A stretch of DNA of 5,787 bases from an uncultured bacterium (GTDB lineage: Bacteria > Bacillota > Clostridia > Lachnospirales > Lachnospiraceae). Below, piece by piece: positions 5,745-5,787 of the stretch (positions are counted from its first letter, which is position 1; each line of letters starts with the position of its first letter). The stretch covers positions 1-5,787 of the forward strand of contig CAMTFT010000133.1 of assembly GCA_947071365.1 (NCBI GenBank). Reading direction: 5' to 3'. The position numbers and the translations under genes were made by a program. Below the pieces are notes generated by a model. That model was not told where the DNA came from and made no database searches. It worked only from the letters and a program-made list of their open reading frames with translations.

Positions 5745-5787
5745 CTGTCTCTTATACACATCTCCGAGCCCACGAGACGGAGCTACA
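5745..5787. other. Untrimmed Illumina Nextera i7 adapter (artefact)
   Basis: This is the exact reverse complement of 1-43: Tn5 mosaic end at 5745-5763, the rest of the read-2 adapter to 5778, and the index GGAGCTAC at 5779-5786. The genomic insert ends at 5744. On the minus strand it supplies the false N-terminus MGSEMCIRDS of an open frame antisense to codY (5270-5773), a peptide known as an adapter artefact in protein databases. Confidence 0.98.

Noticed and set aside
5270..5773. A 167-codon open frame on the minus strand
   Set aside because: It is antisense to codY and its first residues come from adapter sequence. No homology or ribosome site was seen.
1..5787. Terminal inverted repeats of 43 bases suggesting a transposon, integron-like or linear element
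   Set aside because: The repeats are exactly the Nextera adapter with Tn5 mosaic end and i7 index. The content between them is ordinary chromosomal housekeeping genes, with no transposase.

Overview
The window is a short assembled fragment, probably from a gut-type member of the Firmicutes (Bacillota), most likely family Lachnospiraceae. The evidence is the gene order comM-dprA-topA-codY, strong GGAGG ribosome binding sites, a CodY whose DNA-binding half looks like the Bacillus/Clostridium type, and a moderate base composition (estimated by eye near 50% G+C). The family-level call is an inference and no species is claimed. Only about 5.7 kb (44-5744) is genomic. Both ends (1-43 and 5745-5787) are the same Illumina Nextera i7 adapter in opposite orientation, so the apparent terminal inverted repeat is a library artefact.

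Layout, all on the + strand: (1) 44-1540, comM/yifB, a Mg-chelatase-like AAA+ ATPase missing about its first 10 codons because the fragment begins inside it. (2) 1541-1658, a leader with small imperfect inverted repeats and no convincing promoter. (3) dprA, open from a TTG at 1605 but probably initiated near 1659, ending at 2735. (4) topA, 2764-4830, complete DNA topoisomerase I with three C-terminal zinc fingers. (5) 4831-4949, an intergenic region with a promoter, a near-perfect CodY box between its -35 and -10 elements, and two Shine-Dalgarno sequences in tandem. (6) codY, 4950-5732, the complete nutrient-sensing global repressor.

The first two genes act on incoming single-stranded DNA during transformation: DprA protects it and loads RecA, and ComM drives branch migration of the recombination intermediate. 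TopA removes negative supercoils during replication and transcription. The close spacing suggests comM-dprA-topA are co-transcribed. codY has its own promoter, and the operator in it suggests that CodY represses its own synthesis when branched-chain amino acids and GTP are plentiful.

I found no mobile element, CRISPR array, RNA gene or previously undescribed system. The points most worth a second look are the CodY box in the codY promoter, the missing standard start codon at the expected start of dprA, the tandem ribosome binding sites before codY, the divergent effector domain of CodY, and the untrimmed adapters, which create false protein ends.
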